Source of the DNA: an uncultured Lachnospiraceae bacterium
Lineage (GTDB): Bacteria > Bacillota > Clostridia > Lachnospirales > Lachnospiraceae
DNA: 14,772 nucleotides
NCBI GenBank assembly: GCA_905236545.1
Contig: CAJOQO010000216.1
Span: 1 to 14,772, forward strand
Direction: 5' to 3'
Shown: positions 6,265 to 13,620 of the stretch, piece after piece
Position numbering within the stretch: position 1 is the first letter of the stretch
How the letters are laid out: each line of letters starts with the position of its first letter
The notes under the pieces: model-generated
What the model saw: the letters and a program-made list of their open reading frames with translations, nothing else
Told to the model about the DNA's origin: nothing
Databases searched by the model: none
Translations under genes and position numbers: made by a program

Positions 6265-7947
6265 TTACGATTCTTTTTCCTTCAGGTCTGCCTGGTCGAA
6301 AGCTTCCGAGATGGAATGTCCCGCAGGAACCATCGGGAATACATTGTCATTCTCATCGATGATACACTCGATGAGGAAAGGACTGCCGGATTCCATCGCT
6401 TTCCGGAAGGCGGGGGCAAACTCTTCCCGCTTTGTCACGCGGACCGCCTCGCAGCCAAGCGCTCTGGCTACGGCACAGTAGTCAACCTTATCCTTCAGGA
6501 TCGTCTGGGAATACCTTCCTCCGTAAAACAGCTCCTGCCACTGATGCACCATGCCCAGTACGGAATTGTTGAATACCACCTCGATGATTCCGATGTTGTA
6601 ACGGCTCGCTGTGGCAAGCTCATTCATATTCATACGGAAGCATCCGTCCCCGGCGATGTTCACAACCGTCTTCGCCGGCCATGCCGTCTTTACGCCAAGA
6701 GACGCGCCCAGGCCGTATCCCATCGTGCCCAGTCCGCCCGAGGTGAACAGCTGGCGCGGTTCACGGTAGCGGTAATACTGGGCAGCCCACATCTGATGCT
6801 GTCCGACCTCGGTCACGATCTTTGCCCCGCCTTCCGTCAGGCGGAAGATCTCCTCCATGATGAAAGGACCTGTCAGGCGGCTCTCATCATAAAGCAGCGG
6901 ATACTTTTCCTTCAGCGTCAGGCTCTCCGCCACCCATGCGCCGTGATCCGCTGCCTGGATCATGGGATTCAGCCTTTTCAGGACTTCGTTGCAGTCTCCG
7001 CTGATACTGACGTCCACCCTGATATTCTTGTTAATCTCGGCCGGATCGATATCGATCTGGACGATCTTCGCGCCTTTCGCAAAGGATTTCGGATTGCCGA
7101 TCACCCGGTCCGAAAACCTGCAGCCAACCGCCAGAAGCAGGTCACAGTGGGAAACCGTAAGATTCGCGGCCTTCGTTCCGTGCATGCCGAGCATGCCCAG
7201 ATACAGAGGATCATTGCCGTCAAATGCGCCTTTCCCCATCAGGGAATCACAGACCGGCGCCTGAAGGAGATCGGCCAGCTTTTTCAGTTCTTTCGAACAG
7301 TTCGAGATGACAGCGCCCCCGCCGACAAAGATCGCCGGCCTCTTCGCTTTATTGATCAGCCGCGCCGCCTCCTCAAGATCACGCGTACGGATGTACTCAC
7401 TCTGGGGAATCGTTTCCTCGGGCGTGGAAGGCTCATATTCCGTAACATCAGAGGTAACATTCTTGGTCAGGTCTACAAGTACAGGACCGGGACGTCCCTC
7501 CCTTGCGATGCGGAACGCCTTGCGGATCGTCTGCGCAAGATCCTTCACATCCTTAACGATACAGTTGTACTTCGTGATCGGGATGGAGATGCCCGCGATA
7601 TCGATCTCCTGGAAGGAATCCTTCCCGAGCAGGGAGATTCCTACATTGCAGGTAACCGCGACAAGCGGAACCGAATCCATATTCGCGGTAGCGATTCCGG
7701 TCACAAGGTTCGTAGCGCCCGGCCCTGAGGTTGCGAAGCACACGCCCACGCTGCCTGTTGCTCTGGCGTACCCGTCCGCCGCGTGTGCCGCGCCCTGTTC
7801 ATGGGAGGTCAGAATATGACGGATCTCTTTATGCCGGTAGAGCTCATCATAAACATTCAGGATCGCTCCGCCCGGATATCCGAATATCGTATCTACTCCC
7901 TGCTCCTTCAGACACTCAATCAGTATCTGAGAACCATTCATCTTCAT
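6265..7947 (-). CDS. ilvB: Acetolactate synthase, large catalytic subunit
   Basis: A 560-residue thiamine-diphosphate enzyme that condenses two pyruvates to 2-acetolactate, or pyruvate with 2-oxobutyrate, in valine, leucine and isoleucine synthesis. The TPP-activating glutamate is E50 in [16 protein letters not shown]. The TPP/Mg motif runs from GDG (433-435) to NN (460-461). The central FAD/regulatory domain occupies about 190-330. Length and sequence fit the anabolic IlvB/IlvI type rather than catabolic AlsS. The start is ATG at 7947, with GGAGGAAG just upstream; an in-frame ATG at 8058 lies inside ilvD and is rejected. ATG overlaps the ilvD stop as ATGA, which indicates translational coupling. 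No small regulatory subunit (ilvN) follows: serA is next, so the partner must lie elsewhere or be absent. Confidence 0.95.
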   Translation of the reverse strand: MKMNGSQILIECLKEQGVDTIFGYPGGAILNVYDELYRHKEIRHILTSHEQGAAHAADGYARATGSVGVCFATSGPGATNLVTGIATANMDSVPLVAVTCNVGISLLGKDSFQEIDIAGISIPITKYNCIVKDVKDLAQTIRKAFRIAREGRPGPVLVDLTKNVTSDVTEYEPSTPEETIPQSEYIRTRDLEEAARLINKAKRPAIFVGGGAVISNCSKELKKLADLLQAPVCDSLMGKGAFDGNDPLYLGMLGMHGTKAANLTVSHCDLLLAVGCRFSDRVIGNPKSFAKGAKIVQIDIDPAEINKNIRVDVSISGDCNEVLKRLNPMIQAADHGAWVAESLTLKEKYPLLYDESRLTGPFIMEEIFRLTEGGAKIVTEVGQHQMWAAQYYRYREPRQLFTSGGLGTMGYGLGASLGVKTAWPAKTVVNIAGDGCFRMNMNELATASRYNIGIIEVVFNNSVLGMVHQWQELFYGGRYSQTILKDKVDYCAVARALGCEAVRVTKREEFAPAFRKAMESGSPFLIECIIDENDNVFPMVPAGHSISEAFDQADLKEKES

Positions 7948-9623
7948 TGATCTTCCTCCCCGGGCACCCTGAGAACCGCTCCCCTGTTTCCGCTCGTCAC
8001 AAGAGCGGCATAACGGGCAAGATATCCGTCTGTAATCTTCGGCTTTCTCGGCTTCCACGCTTTCCTTCTCTCGCTGAGCTCCTCATCGGATACCTTCAGC
8101 TCCAGCTTATGCTCCGGTATGTTGATCAGGATCCTGTCGCCTTCTTTCACCAGTGCGATCGGTCCGCCTACGGCAGCCTCGGGAGAGACATGTCCGATCG
8201 AGGCTCCTCTCGACGCTCCCGAGAACCGGCCATCCGTGATCAGCGCAACCGTGCTGCCAAGCCCCATACCGGCGATCGCGCTCGTCGGGTTCAGCATCTC
8301 CCTCATCCCGGGTCCGCCCTTGGGACCCTCATACCGGATCACGACAACATCGCCCTCGTTGATCTTACCGCCCAGAATCGCATCGATCGCATCCTCCTCG
8401 CAGTCAAAAACACGCGCCGGTCCCTCATGCACCATCATCTCCGGAGCGACTGCGGAACGCTTCACGATACCGGAATCCGGCGCAAGGTTGCCCTTCAGGG
8501 CTGCAAGTCCTCCCGTCTCGGAATATGGATTCTCCAGCGGACGGATGACCTCCTGGTTCAGGATTGCGGCGTTTTCGATGTTTTCACCGACTGTTTTTCC
8601 GGTACAGGTCATGCAGTCCAGATGAAGCAGATCCTTTCTGCTCAGCTCCTTCATAACCGCATAGACGCCGCCTGCCTCGTTCAGATCCTCCATATAGGTC
8701 GGGCCGGCCGGAGCCAGATGACACAGGTTCGGCGTACGTTCGGATACCTCATTCGCGATATCCACATCGATCTCGACGCCGGCTTCATGCGCGATCGCGG
8801 GAAGATGAAGCATGGAGTTCGTAGAGCATCCCAGCGCCATATCCACCGTCAGCGCATTCATGAACGCATCCTTTGTCATAATATCGCGCGGACGGATATC
8901 CCGGCGAAGCAGCTCCATGATCTGCATGCCGGCATGCTTGGCAAGAATCAGACGGTCCGAATAGACAGCTGGGATCGTTCCATTCCCGGAAAGCCCCATG
9001 CCAAGCGCTTCCGTCAGGCAGTTCATGCTGTTGGCGGTATACATCCCGCTGCAGCTTCCGCAGGTCGGACATACCTTGCGTTCATACTCTTCGAGCTGCT
9101 CTTCCGTGATCCGGTGCGCGGTATACTCGCCTACCGCTTCAAACATCGAGCTGAGAGAACGCTTGCGTCCGTAGATATGTCCGGCCATCATCGGGCCGCC
9201 GGAAACAAAGATCGTCGGTACGTTGATCCGCGCGGCCGCCATCAGGAGCCCCGGCACATTCTTATCACAGTTCGGAACCATGACCAGCGCGTCAAACTGG
9301 TGTGCCTTCGCCATACACTCAGTGGAATCGGCGATCAGGTCACGGGTCACCAGAGAGTACTTCATTCCCTCATGTCCCATCGCGATGCCGTCGCATACTG
9401 CGATCGCCGGAAAGACTCTCGGCACGCCGCCTGCCATCGCAACGCCAGTCCTGACCGCTTCAACGATCTTATCGATATTCATATGGCCCGGAACGATCTC
9501 ATTATATGAGCTGACGATTCCGATCAGCGGTTTCTTCAGTTCTTCCTGTGTGAATCCAAGCGCGTGGAACAGGGAACGATGCGGCGCCTGCTGCAGGCCG
9601 GACTTGACTTGATCACTTTTCAT
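7944..9623 (-). CDS. ilvD: Dihydroxy-acid dehydratase
   Basis: A 559-residue iron-sulfur dehydratase of the IlvD/Edd family. It converts 2,3-dihydroxyisovalerate (or the methylvalerate homologue) to the 2-keto acid in valine, leucine and isoleucine synthesis. Signatures include C119 in NCDKNVPG and C191 in [14 protein letters not shown], both expected cluster ligands, together with [10 protein letters not shown] (78-87). The C-terminal half carries the [18 protein letters not shown] segment and the [11 protein letters not shown] segment typical of the family. Length is as expected. ATG at 9623 is preceded by AAAGGAG with about seven bases of spacing. It is 108 bases downstream of leuB and overlaps ilvB by four bases, so leuB, ilvD and ilvB are probably one transcript. 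Confidence 0.96.
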   Translation of the reverse strand: MKSDQVKSGLQQAPHRSLFHALGFTQEELKKPLIGIVSSYNEIVPGHMNIDKIVEAVRTGVAMAGGVPRVFPAIAVCDGIAMGHEGMKYSLVTRDLIADSTECMAKAHQFDALVMVPNCDKNVPGLLMAAARINVPTIFVSGGPMMAGHIYGRKRSLSSMFEAVGEYTAHRITEEQLEEYERKVCPTCGSCSGMYTANSMNCLTEALGMGLSGNGTIPAVYSDRLILAKHAGMQIMELLRRDIRPRDIMTKDAFMNALTVDMALGCSTNSMLHLPAIAHEAGVEIDVDIANEVSERTPNLCHLAPAGPTYMEDLNEAGGVYAVMKELSRKDLLHLDCMTCTGKTVGENIENAAILNQEVIRPLENPYSETGGLAALKGNLAPDSGIVKRSAVAPEMMVHEGPARVFDCEEDAIDAILGGKINEGDVVVIRYEGPKGGPGMREMLNPTSAIAGMGLGSTVALITDGRFSGASRGASIGHVSPEAAVGGPIALVKEGDRILINIPEHKLELKVSDEELSERRKAWKPRKPKITDGYLARYAALVTSGNRGAVLRVPGEEDQ

Positions 9624-9690
9624 ACTGGACTCCTTTAACTCTATGCTGTTTCATGGTTTTCCCTCTCTGCGTAAGGCTTTTACACCGGGC

Positions 9691-9768
9691 GCTCAGATCG
9701 CCGGGGCTGCCTTCTCACCCATCCCGGCCGCTCAGATCGCCTGGACTACCTTCTCACCCATCCCGGCC
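9691..9768 (-). repeat. 39-bp tandem duplication of the leuB 3' end
   Basis: Copies at 9691-9729 and 9730-9768 differ at three positions. The inner copy carries the real leuB terminus, ending in AGMGEKVVQAI and stop. The outer copy, in the same frame after that stop, would read AAGMGEKAAPAI and a second stop. This looks like a tandem duplication that has begun to diverge. Confidence 0.85.
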
Positions 9769-10832
9769 GTTCCGACGGCCAGGGTTCCGTCTCCTTCCGA
9801 TTTCAGGTCAGGCGTCCGGTACTGTTTCAGGACAGACATCACCGCGCTTTCAATCGCCCCTGCAGCCTCTTCCTCTCCGAGGGAATAGCGCAGCATGCAG
9901 GCGGCGGAGAGAATCGTCGCCAGCGGGTTCGCCCTGTCCTGTCCGGCAATGTCAGGGGCGCTGCCGTGGCTGGGCTCGTACAGGCCGAAGCTTCCCTCTG
10001 CAAGAGACGCGCTCGGCTGCATGCCGATGGAACCGACTACCATCGAAGCCTCATCGGAAAGAATATCGCCAAACATATTCTCCGTCAGGATCACATCAAA
10101 CTGAGAAGGCCTGCGGACCAGCTGCATCGCCGCATTGTCCACATACATATAGTCAACCTCCACCTCCGGATAGTCCTCAGCCATCGAGCTGACAACCTTC
10201 CTCCAGAGCCTCGAGCTCTCAAGAACATTCGCCTTGTCGACCAGAGTCAGCTTCTTTCTGCGCAGCATCGCGCTGTCAAATGCTTTCACGGCGATTCTGC
10301 GGATCTCGGACTCGGAATAGGCCAGTACATCCGTCGCTCTCTCCTCCCCGTTCACCATCTCCGTCTTTTTCTCGCCAAAATACAGGCCTCCTGTCAGTTC
10401 ACGAAGGATGACGAAGTCAATCCCTTCCGCGGCAATGTCCTCCCTCAGGGGGCAGGCATCCTTCAGATCCTCATAAAGATTCGAAAAACGAAGGTTCGCA
10501 AACAGACCGAGCGCCTTCCGGATCCCAAGGAGTCCTGCTTCGGGACGTCTGGAGGGTTCCAGCTGATACCAGGGGCTGGTCTTCGGATCACCGCCGATAG
10601 AGCCCATCAGGACAGCATCACAGGACTTTGCGAGAGTGACGGTCTCTTCCGTAAGCGGAATCCCGTACCTGTCGATCGAACAGCCGCCCAGATCCATCGG
10701 CACATAATCCAAAGCGAATCCGAACTTTTCTGCGGTCCTGTCGAGAACCCGCACAGCCTGTGCGATAATCTCGGGGCCGATCCCGTCCCCCGCGATCACT
10801 CCGATCCTATAGTTTCTCTTTTCTTTTCTCAT
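9732..10832 (-). CDS. leuB: 3-Isopropylmalate dehydrogenase
   Basis: A 366-residue NAD-dependent beta-decarboxylating dehydrogenase, acting on 3-isopropylmalate in leucine synthesis. Diagnostic segments are GDGIGPEI near the N terminus, RELTGGLYFG, DKANVLESSRLWRKV, the metal/substrate signature NMFGDILSDEAS, and GLYEPSHGSAPDIAG for NAD binding. Length is typical. The ATG at 10832 has AGGAAAGG about ten bases upstream; an in-frame ATG at 10940 would lie upstream of the predicted promoter and is rejected. It is the first gene of the minus-strand branched-chain unit. leuA, leuC and leuD are not in the window, so the leucine pathway is split. Its last 13 codons, including the stop, are duplicated in tandem just downstream. 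Confidence 0.95.
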   Translation of the reverse strand: MRKEKRNYRIGVIAGDGIGPEIIAQAVRVLDRTAEKFGFALDYVPMDLGGCSIDRYGIPLTEETVTLAKSCDAVLMGSIGGDPKTSPWYQLEPSRRPEAGLLGIRKALGLFANLRFSNLYEDLKDACPLREDIAAEGIDFVILRELTGGLYFGEKKTEMVNGEERATDVLAYSESEIRRIAVKAFDSAMLRRKKLTLVDKANVLESSRLWRKVVSSMAEDYPEVEVDYMYVDNAAMQLVRRPSQFDVILTENMFGDILSDEASMVVGSIGMQPSASLAEGSFGLYEPSHGSAPDIAGQDRANPLATILSAACMLRYSLGEEEAAGAIESAVMSVLKQYRTPDLKSEGDGTLAVGTAGMGEKVVQAI

Positions 10833-10870
10833 GATAACGGAACCTTTCCTGAAAACCGGTTTATTCGTTT

Positions 10871-10893
10871 CTCTTCCGAAAAGCCGGGAAGAG
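10871..10893 (-). promoter_or_regulatory. 5' stem-loop in the leuB leader
   Basis: CTCTTCC (10871-10877) and GGAAGAG (10887-10893) form a seven-base-pair hairpin at the very start of the predicted leuB transcript. The leader is too short for a T-box. The stem may simply protect the 5' end. Confidence 0.35.
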
Positions 10894-10905
10894 GAAACAG
10901 TACTT

Positions 10906-10934
10906 ATCTTAAAATATATTTTTCGAATATTCAA
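10906..10934 (-). promoter_or_regulatory. Candidate promoter of the leuB-ilvD-ilvB-serA unit
   Basis: On the minus strand, TTGAAT (10934-10929) and TAAGAT (10911-10906) are separated by 17 bases. Transcription would start near 10899, leaving a leader of about 65 bases before leuB. The spacer overlaps an AT-rich segment that resembles a regulator site. An alternative pairing of TTGTGG with TATATT in the same stretch cannot be excluded. Confidence 0.5.
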
Positions 10935-10952
10935 CCACAAACAAAATAATTA

Positions 10953-10961
10953 TGGTATAAT
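10953..10961 (+). promoter_or_regulatory. Extended -10 promoter for the Lrp-type gene
   Basis: TGGTATAAT at 10953-10961 is a perfect TGn extended -10 element with a consensus TATAAT. The -35 region is weak, which is usual for this promoter type. Initiation near 10968 would give a leader of about 140 bases before ATG 11110. Confidence 0.6.
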
Positions 10962-10979
10962 GCTTTCTGATCTTCAAAA

Positions 10980-11083
10980 TTTCCACCTGTGCAGTTGTCA
11001 TGTAAGAGGATTGACCCGCCAAAAACCGGTTACGGATCGTTCCGCGCTTCGCGCTCCCGCAATCCTGCCCGGGCAGGTGGAAA
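10980..11083 (+). promoter_or_regulatory. Structured leader of the Lrp-type gene
   Basis: TTTCCACCTG (10980-10989) is complementary to CAGGTGGAAA (11074-11083), whose AGGTGG is a potential ribosome site for ATG 11089. Inside, AGGATTG (11007-11013) pairs with CAATCCT (11060-11066). The 14-base palindrome CCTGCCCGGGCAGG (11064-11077) would compete with both. A small GCGC-TTC-GCGC hairpin is at 11044-11054. The arrangement permits alternative folds; function is not shown. Confidence 0.4.
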
Positions 11084-11109
11084 AATATATGGTTCAAGAG
11101 GTGTCATCT

Positions 11110-11577
11110 ATGGATAATCTGGATTATCAGATTCTCACTCAGCTCAGGGACAATGCCCGTCAGACCGCTTCTGATATCAGCAAGACCATTCATCTGTCCG
11201 TCTCTACGGTGATTGAGCGGATCAAAAAGATGGAGAAGTCCGGTATCATTCAGTCTTACACCGTCATCTGTGATGATATCAGGCTTGGAAATGATATTAC
11301 CGTCCTGATGGAGATCGGAATGGAGCATCCGCGTTATAATGACGAGTTCATCCGGCACATCGATGTGGATCCGAACATTATAGCCTGCTACTATCTGACC
11401 GGAGAATTCGACTTCATGCTCAAGATCTGCTGCAGGTCCAGTGACCATCTGGAGCAGATCCACAACCGGATCAAGGATTATCCCGGCGTCCGCCTCACAA
11501 GAACACACTATGTGCTCCGGACCGTCAAGAATATTCACTCCTCCGGATTCGATCCGGAACCCCGGAAGATGCGCTGA
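11110..11577 (+). CDS. Lrp/AsnC-family transcriptional regulator
   Basis: A 155-residue regulator of the leucine-responsive family. Residues about 4-63 form the AsnC-type winged HTH (LDYQILTQLRDNARQTASDI, then STVIERIKKMEKSGII). Residues about 68-145 form the RAM/SAM amino-acid-sensing domain, with the TGEFDFMLKICCRS strand. Proteins of this class oligomerise and bind amino acids. The start is ATG at 11110, giving the canonical short N terminus, with GAGGTG at 11097-11102 seven bases upstream. An in-frame ATG at 11089 with AGGTGG at 11075-11080 is also possible and would add seven residues. It is divergent from leuB, with promoters facing apart within 277 bases, so it plausibly controls the branched-chain operon and itself. 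The effector is unknown. Confidence 0.92.
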   Translation: MDNLDYQILTQLRDNARQTASDISKTIHLSVSTVIERIKKMEKSGIIQSYTVICDDIRLGNDITVLMEIGMEHPRYNDEFIRHIDVDPNIIACYYLTGEFDFMLKICCRSSDHLEQIHNRIKDYPGVRLTRTHYVLRTVKNIHSSGFDPEPRKMR

Positions 11578-11599
11578 GCGAAAAACCCTTCGCTTTAAG

Positions 11600-11632
11600 A
11601 AAGGCTGCCGAAGCTTTTCGGCAGCCTTTTTC
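11600..11632. terminator. Intrinsic terminator shared by the Lrp-type gene and yajC
   Basis: AAGGCTGCCGAA (11601-11612), a GCTT loop and TTCGGCAGCCTT (11617-11628) form a 12-bp stem, one A-T pair longer with flanking bases, followed by T residues on the plus strand. The minus strand also has a short T-run after the stem, so it can serve both convergent genes. Confidence 0.9.
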
Positions 11633-11647
11633 AGTTCCTCTGAATTC

Positions 11648-11675
11648 GATTCAGCTTCTCAGATTCAGCTTCTCA
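11648..11675. repeat. 14-bp perfect tandem repeat
   Basis: GATTCAGCTTCTCA occurs twice back to back (11648-11661 and 11662-11675), just beyond the yajC stop. It is non-coding and probably arose by slippage. Confidence 0.8.
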
Positions 11676-11682
11676 CTGTCTC

Positions 11683-12075
11683 TCACTTTTTCTCATTCTT
11701 CGCATTCTTGTCATTCTTCTCATTCTTGTCCGGAACCGGAGTCGGAGTCGGATCTGCGGTACCGTCAGAAGCCTTCTCGATCTCCACGATCGCGCTTTTG
11801 CGCATCGGAATACGGCAGTTTCTGTTGTTGCCGAACTCCACGATGCAGTCCTCCTCAGACACCTGGATCACCGTTCCGTAGAATCCACCGCTTGTAACAA
11901 CTGTATCTCCCACCTCCATAGAGCTGAGAAGGCTCGCCATTCTCTTCTGTTCCTTCCTCTGGGGACGGATCATCAGAAAATACATAACGCCGAAGATGAT
12001 CACCATGTAGACAACCATCATAATCATTCCGGATCCGCCGCCTGCGGATGCCGCCTGTAACAGTACTGGATTCAT
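11683..12075 (-). CDS. yajC: Preprotein translocase subunit YajC
   Basis: A 130-residue single-span membrane protein of the Sec translocon accessory complex (with SecD and SecF). A short N terminus (1-16, MNPVLLQAASAGGGSG) precedes the membrane helix at about 17-36, then the family signature IRPQRKEQKR, and a small beta-rich cytosolic domain containing VGDTVVTSGGFYGTVIQV. The C-terminal tail from about residue 105 is low-complexity: PTPTPVP, then Lys-Asn-rich repeats to the end, longer than in many YajC proteins. ATG at 12075 is preceded by AGGAGG with eight bases of spacing. It lies 154 bases downstream of tgt, a common pairing, and ends facing the Lrp-type gene across a shared terminator. 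secD/secF are not adjacent. Confidence 0.95.
   Translation of the reverse strand: MNPVLLQAASAGGGSGMIMMVVYMVIIFGVMYFLMIRPQRKEQKRMASLLSSMEVGDTVVTSGGFYGTVIQVSEEDCIVEFGNNRNCRIPMRKSAIVEIEKASDGTADPTPTPVPDKNEKNDKNAKNEKK
11692..11727 (-). repeat. 9-bp tandem repeat encoding the YajC tail
   Basis: Four units of nnCATTCTT (plus-strand view) encode a Lys-Asn-(Glu/Asp/Ala) repeat at the C terminus of YajC. Only the first two bases of each unit vary. Copy number could change by slippage without breaking the frame. Confidence 0.85.
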
Positions 12076-12229
12076 CAGTTATTCCTCCTGCTTTTGCTTG
12101 ATCTTTCTCCTGCGTAAAACACTATGAGTCATTCTACACAACTTTCTTTGTCTGTTCAAGATAAAACTTTCGCGGCCCTCAGGAGCCCTGTGGCTTTTGC
12201 ATGGCACTCAGGGTGTGGCTCAGGATCTC

Positions 12230-13369
12230 TCAGGTTCCGGATTCCCAGGTCTCGGCCCAGTCCGCCCGGAACTTTTCATAGCGGTGATCCTCGATGGCAC
12301 TGCGGATCTCCTCCATCAGGTGGTTGTAGAAATACAGGTTGTGAAGAACCAGAAGCCTCATGCCGAGCATCTCCTTTGCCTTGAACAGATGATGGATGTA
12401 GGCCCTGGTATAACTGCGGCAGGCGGGGCATCCGCACCCTTCCTCGATTGGAGTCTCATCAAAGGAAAACCTGGCATTGTTGAGATTGATCTTCCCTCTG
12501 TGGGTATACGCGTGGCCGTGCCGCCCGTTCCTCGACGGGTAGACACAGTCAAAGAAGTCAACGCCCCGGTATACGGCCTCAACGATATTGAGCGGCGTTC
12601 CGACTCCCATCAGATAGACCGGCCTGTCCTGCGGAAGATGCGGAACGGTCGAGTCCAGCACACGGTACATCTCCTCATGGGTCTCTCCCACGGCAAGACC
12701 ACCCACCGCATACCCGTCCAGATCCATCTGCGTGATCCGCTTCGCGTGCTCAATCCGGATATCGTCATACACCGCTCCCTGATTGATCCCGAAGAGCATC
12801 TGCTCTTTGTTGATCGTATCGGGAAGGCTGTTCAGCCGGTCCATCTCCTTCCTGCATCGTTCCAGCCAGCGTGTCGTACGGTCCACGGAGTTCTGTACGT
12901 ACTCCCGGTCCGCTCTGGAAGAGGGACATTCATCAAAGGCCATCGCGATGGTGGACGCGAGGTTGGACTGGATCCTCATGCTCTCCTCCGGTCCCATGAA
13001 GATCCGGCGGCCGTCAATGTGCGACTGGAAGGAGACGCCTTCCTCCCTGATCTTCCGAAGGGATGCCAGGGAGAATACCTGGAAGCCGCCCGAGTCTGTC
13101 AGGATCGGTCTGTCCCAGTTCATAAACCGGTGAAGTCCGCCAAGCTTCTTAATCGCCTCGTCCCCGGTTCTCACGTGCAGATGATAGGTATTGCTCAGTT
13201 CCACCTGCGTGCCGATCGCGCGAAGGTCATCCGTGGAAACCGCGCCCTTGATCGCCGCGACCGTACCCACATTCATAAACACAGGCGTCTCGATCGTCCC
13301 GTGGACCGTCTCAAGCCTTCCGCGTTTCGCTCTGCCGTCAACCGTAATCAGTTTATATTTCCCGTGCAC
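12230..13369 (-). CDS. tgt: tRNA-guanine(34) transglycosylase (GTG start)
   Basis: A 379-residue enzyme that exchanges guanine for the queuine precursor preQ1 at wobble position 34 of GUN tRNAs, in queuosine biosynthesis. The general acid/base D92 is in TDSGGFQVFS, and the catalytic aspartate D274 is in FFDCVYPSRNGRHG. The specificity segment GGLAVGE (223-229) is of the bacterial preQ1 type. Zinc ligands are C312, C314, C317 and H343 (CxCxxC-x25-H). I chose GTG at 13369 because AGGAGA at 13376-13381 sits six bases upstream and the N terminus then matches the family (HGKYKLITVDGRAKRG). An in-frame ATG at 13432 lacks a clear ribosome site. It is followed by yajC and is divergent from the activase-type gene. 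Confidence 0.95.
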   Translation of the reverse strand: MHGKYKLITVDGRAKRGRLETVHGTIETPVFMNVGTVAAIKGAVSTDDLRAIGTQVELSNTYHLHVRTGDEAIKKLGGLHRFMNWDRPILTDSGGFQVFSLASLRKIREEGVSFQSHIDGRRIFMGPEESMRIQSNLASTIAMAFDECPSSRADREYVQNSVDRTTRWLERCRKEMDRLNSLPDTINKEQMLFGINQGAVYDDIRIEHAKRITQMDLDGYAVGGLAVGETHEEMYRVLDSTVPHLPQDRPVYLMGVGTPLNIVEAVYRGVDFFDCVYPSRNGRHGHAYTHRGKINLNNARFSFDETPIEEGCGCPACRSYTRAYIHHLFKAKEMLGMRLLVLHNLYFYNHLMEEIRSAIEDHRYEKFRADWAETWESGT

Positions 13370-13381
13370 CGTATCTCTCCT
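13370..13381 (-). promoter_or_regulatory. Ribosome binding site fixing the GTG start of tgt
   Basis: AGGAGA on the minus strand (13381-13376) lies six bases before the GTG at 13369. No comparable site precedes the in-frame ATG at 13432, so translation most probably begins at GTG. Confidence 0.75.
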
Positions 13382-13508
13382 GTTCCTGAATCGTCTGTCA
13401 ACGGCAGGCTGATTCCGTGATTTGCCGGACATTCTGCCGAAGCGGATAACAGCTGCCGATAAGCAGGTTCCCTGGTCAGTTTATCAGTTTCCCTGTATCT
13501 TTGTAAAG

Positions 13509-13537
13509 AAAATACATTTTCAAAAGATTGTATTCAA
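13509..13537 (-). promoter_or_regulatory. Candidate promoter for tgt-yajC
   Basis: On the minus strand, TTGAAT (13537-13532) and TATTTT (13514-13509) are separated by 17 bases within an AT-rich stretch. The -10 match is moderate. It would place transcription start about 130 bases upstream of the GTG start of tgt; other pairings in the same stretch are possible. Confidence 0.35.
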
Positions 13538-13554
13538 TTTATCCGGCTTCCTGT

Positions 13555-13583
13555 TTGATTTCCCTATCTGTAAGCGTTATACT
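13555..13583 (+). promoter_or_regulatory. Promoter of the activase-type gene
   Basis: TTGATT at 13555-13560 and TATACT at 13578-13583 are separated by 17 bases. Transcription would start near 13590, some 30 bases before ATG 13621. This is among the best sigma-A-like matches in the window. Confidence 0.65.
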
Positions 13584-13620
13584 ACGTGCTGAATCAAAAA
13601 CAGAAGATACGGGAAGAATC

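Noticed and set aside
7948..8058. Upstream extension of ilvB to an ATG at 8058
   Set aside because: The added residues are not IlvB-like and lie within ilvD; ATG 7947 has a strong ribosome site and ATGA coupling.
7731..9509. 592-codon plus-strand open frame opposite ilvD
   Set aside because: It is antisense to a strongly conserved gene, with no recognisable domain; the same holds for the plus-strand frames at 558-1565 and 6259-7728 and for 13708-14367 on the minus strand.
10833..10905. T-box or leader-peptide attenuator before leuB
   Set aside because: The predicted leader is only about 65 bases, with no specifier loop, T-box motif or Leu/Val/Ile-rich short frame.
11000..11005. Minimal start-stop upstream frame (ATGTAA) in the Lrp leader
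   Set aside because: No ribosome site precedes it, so chance is the best explanation.
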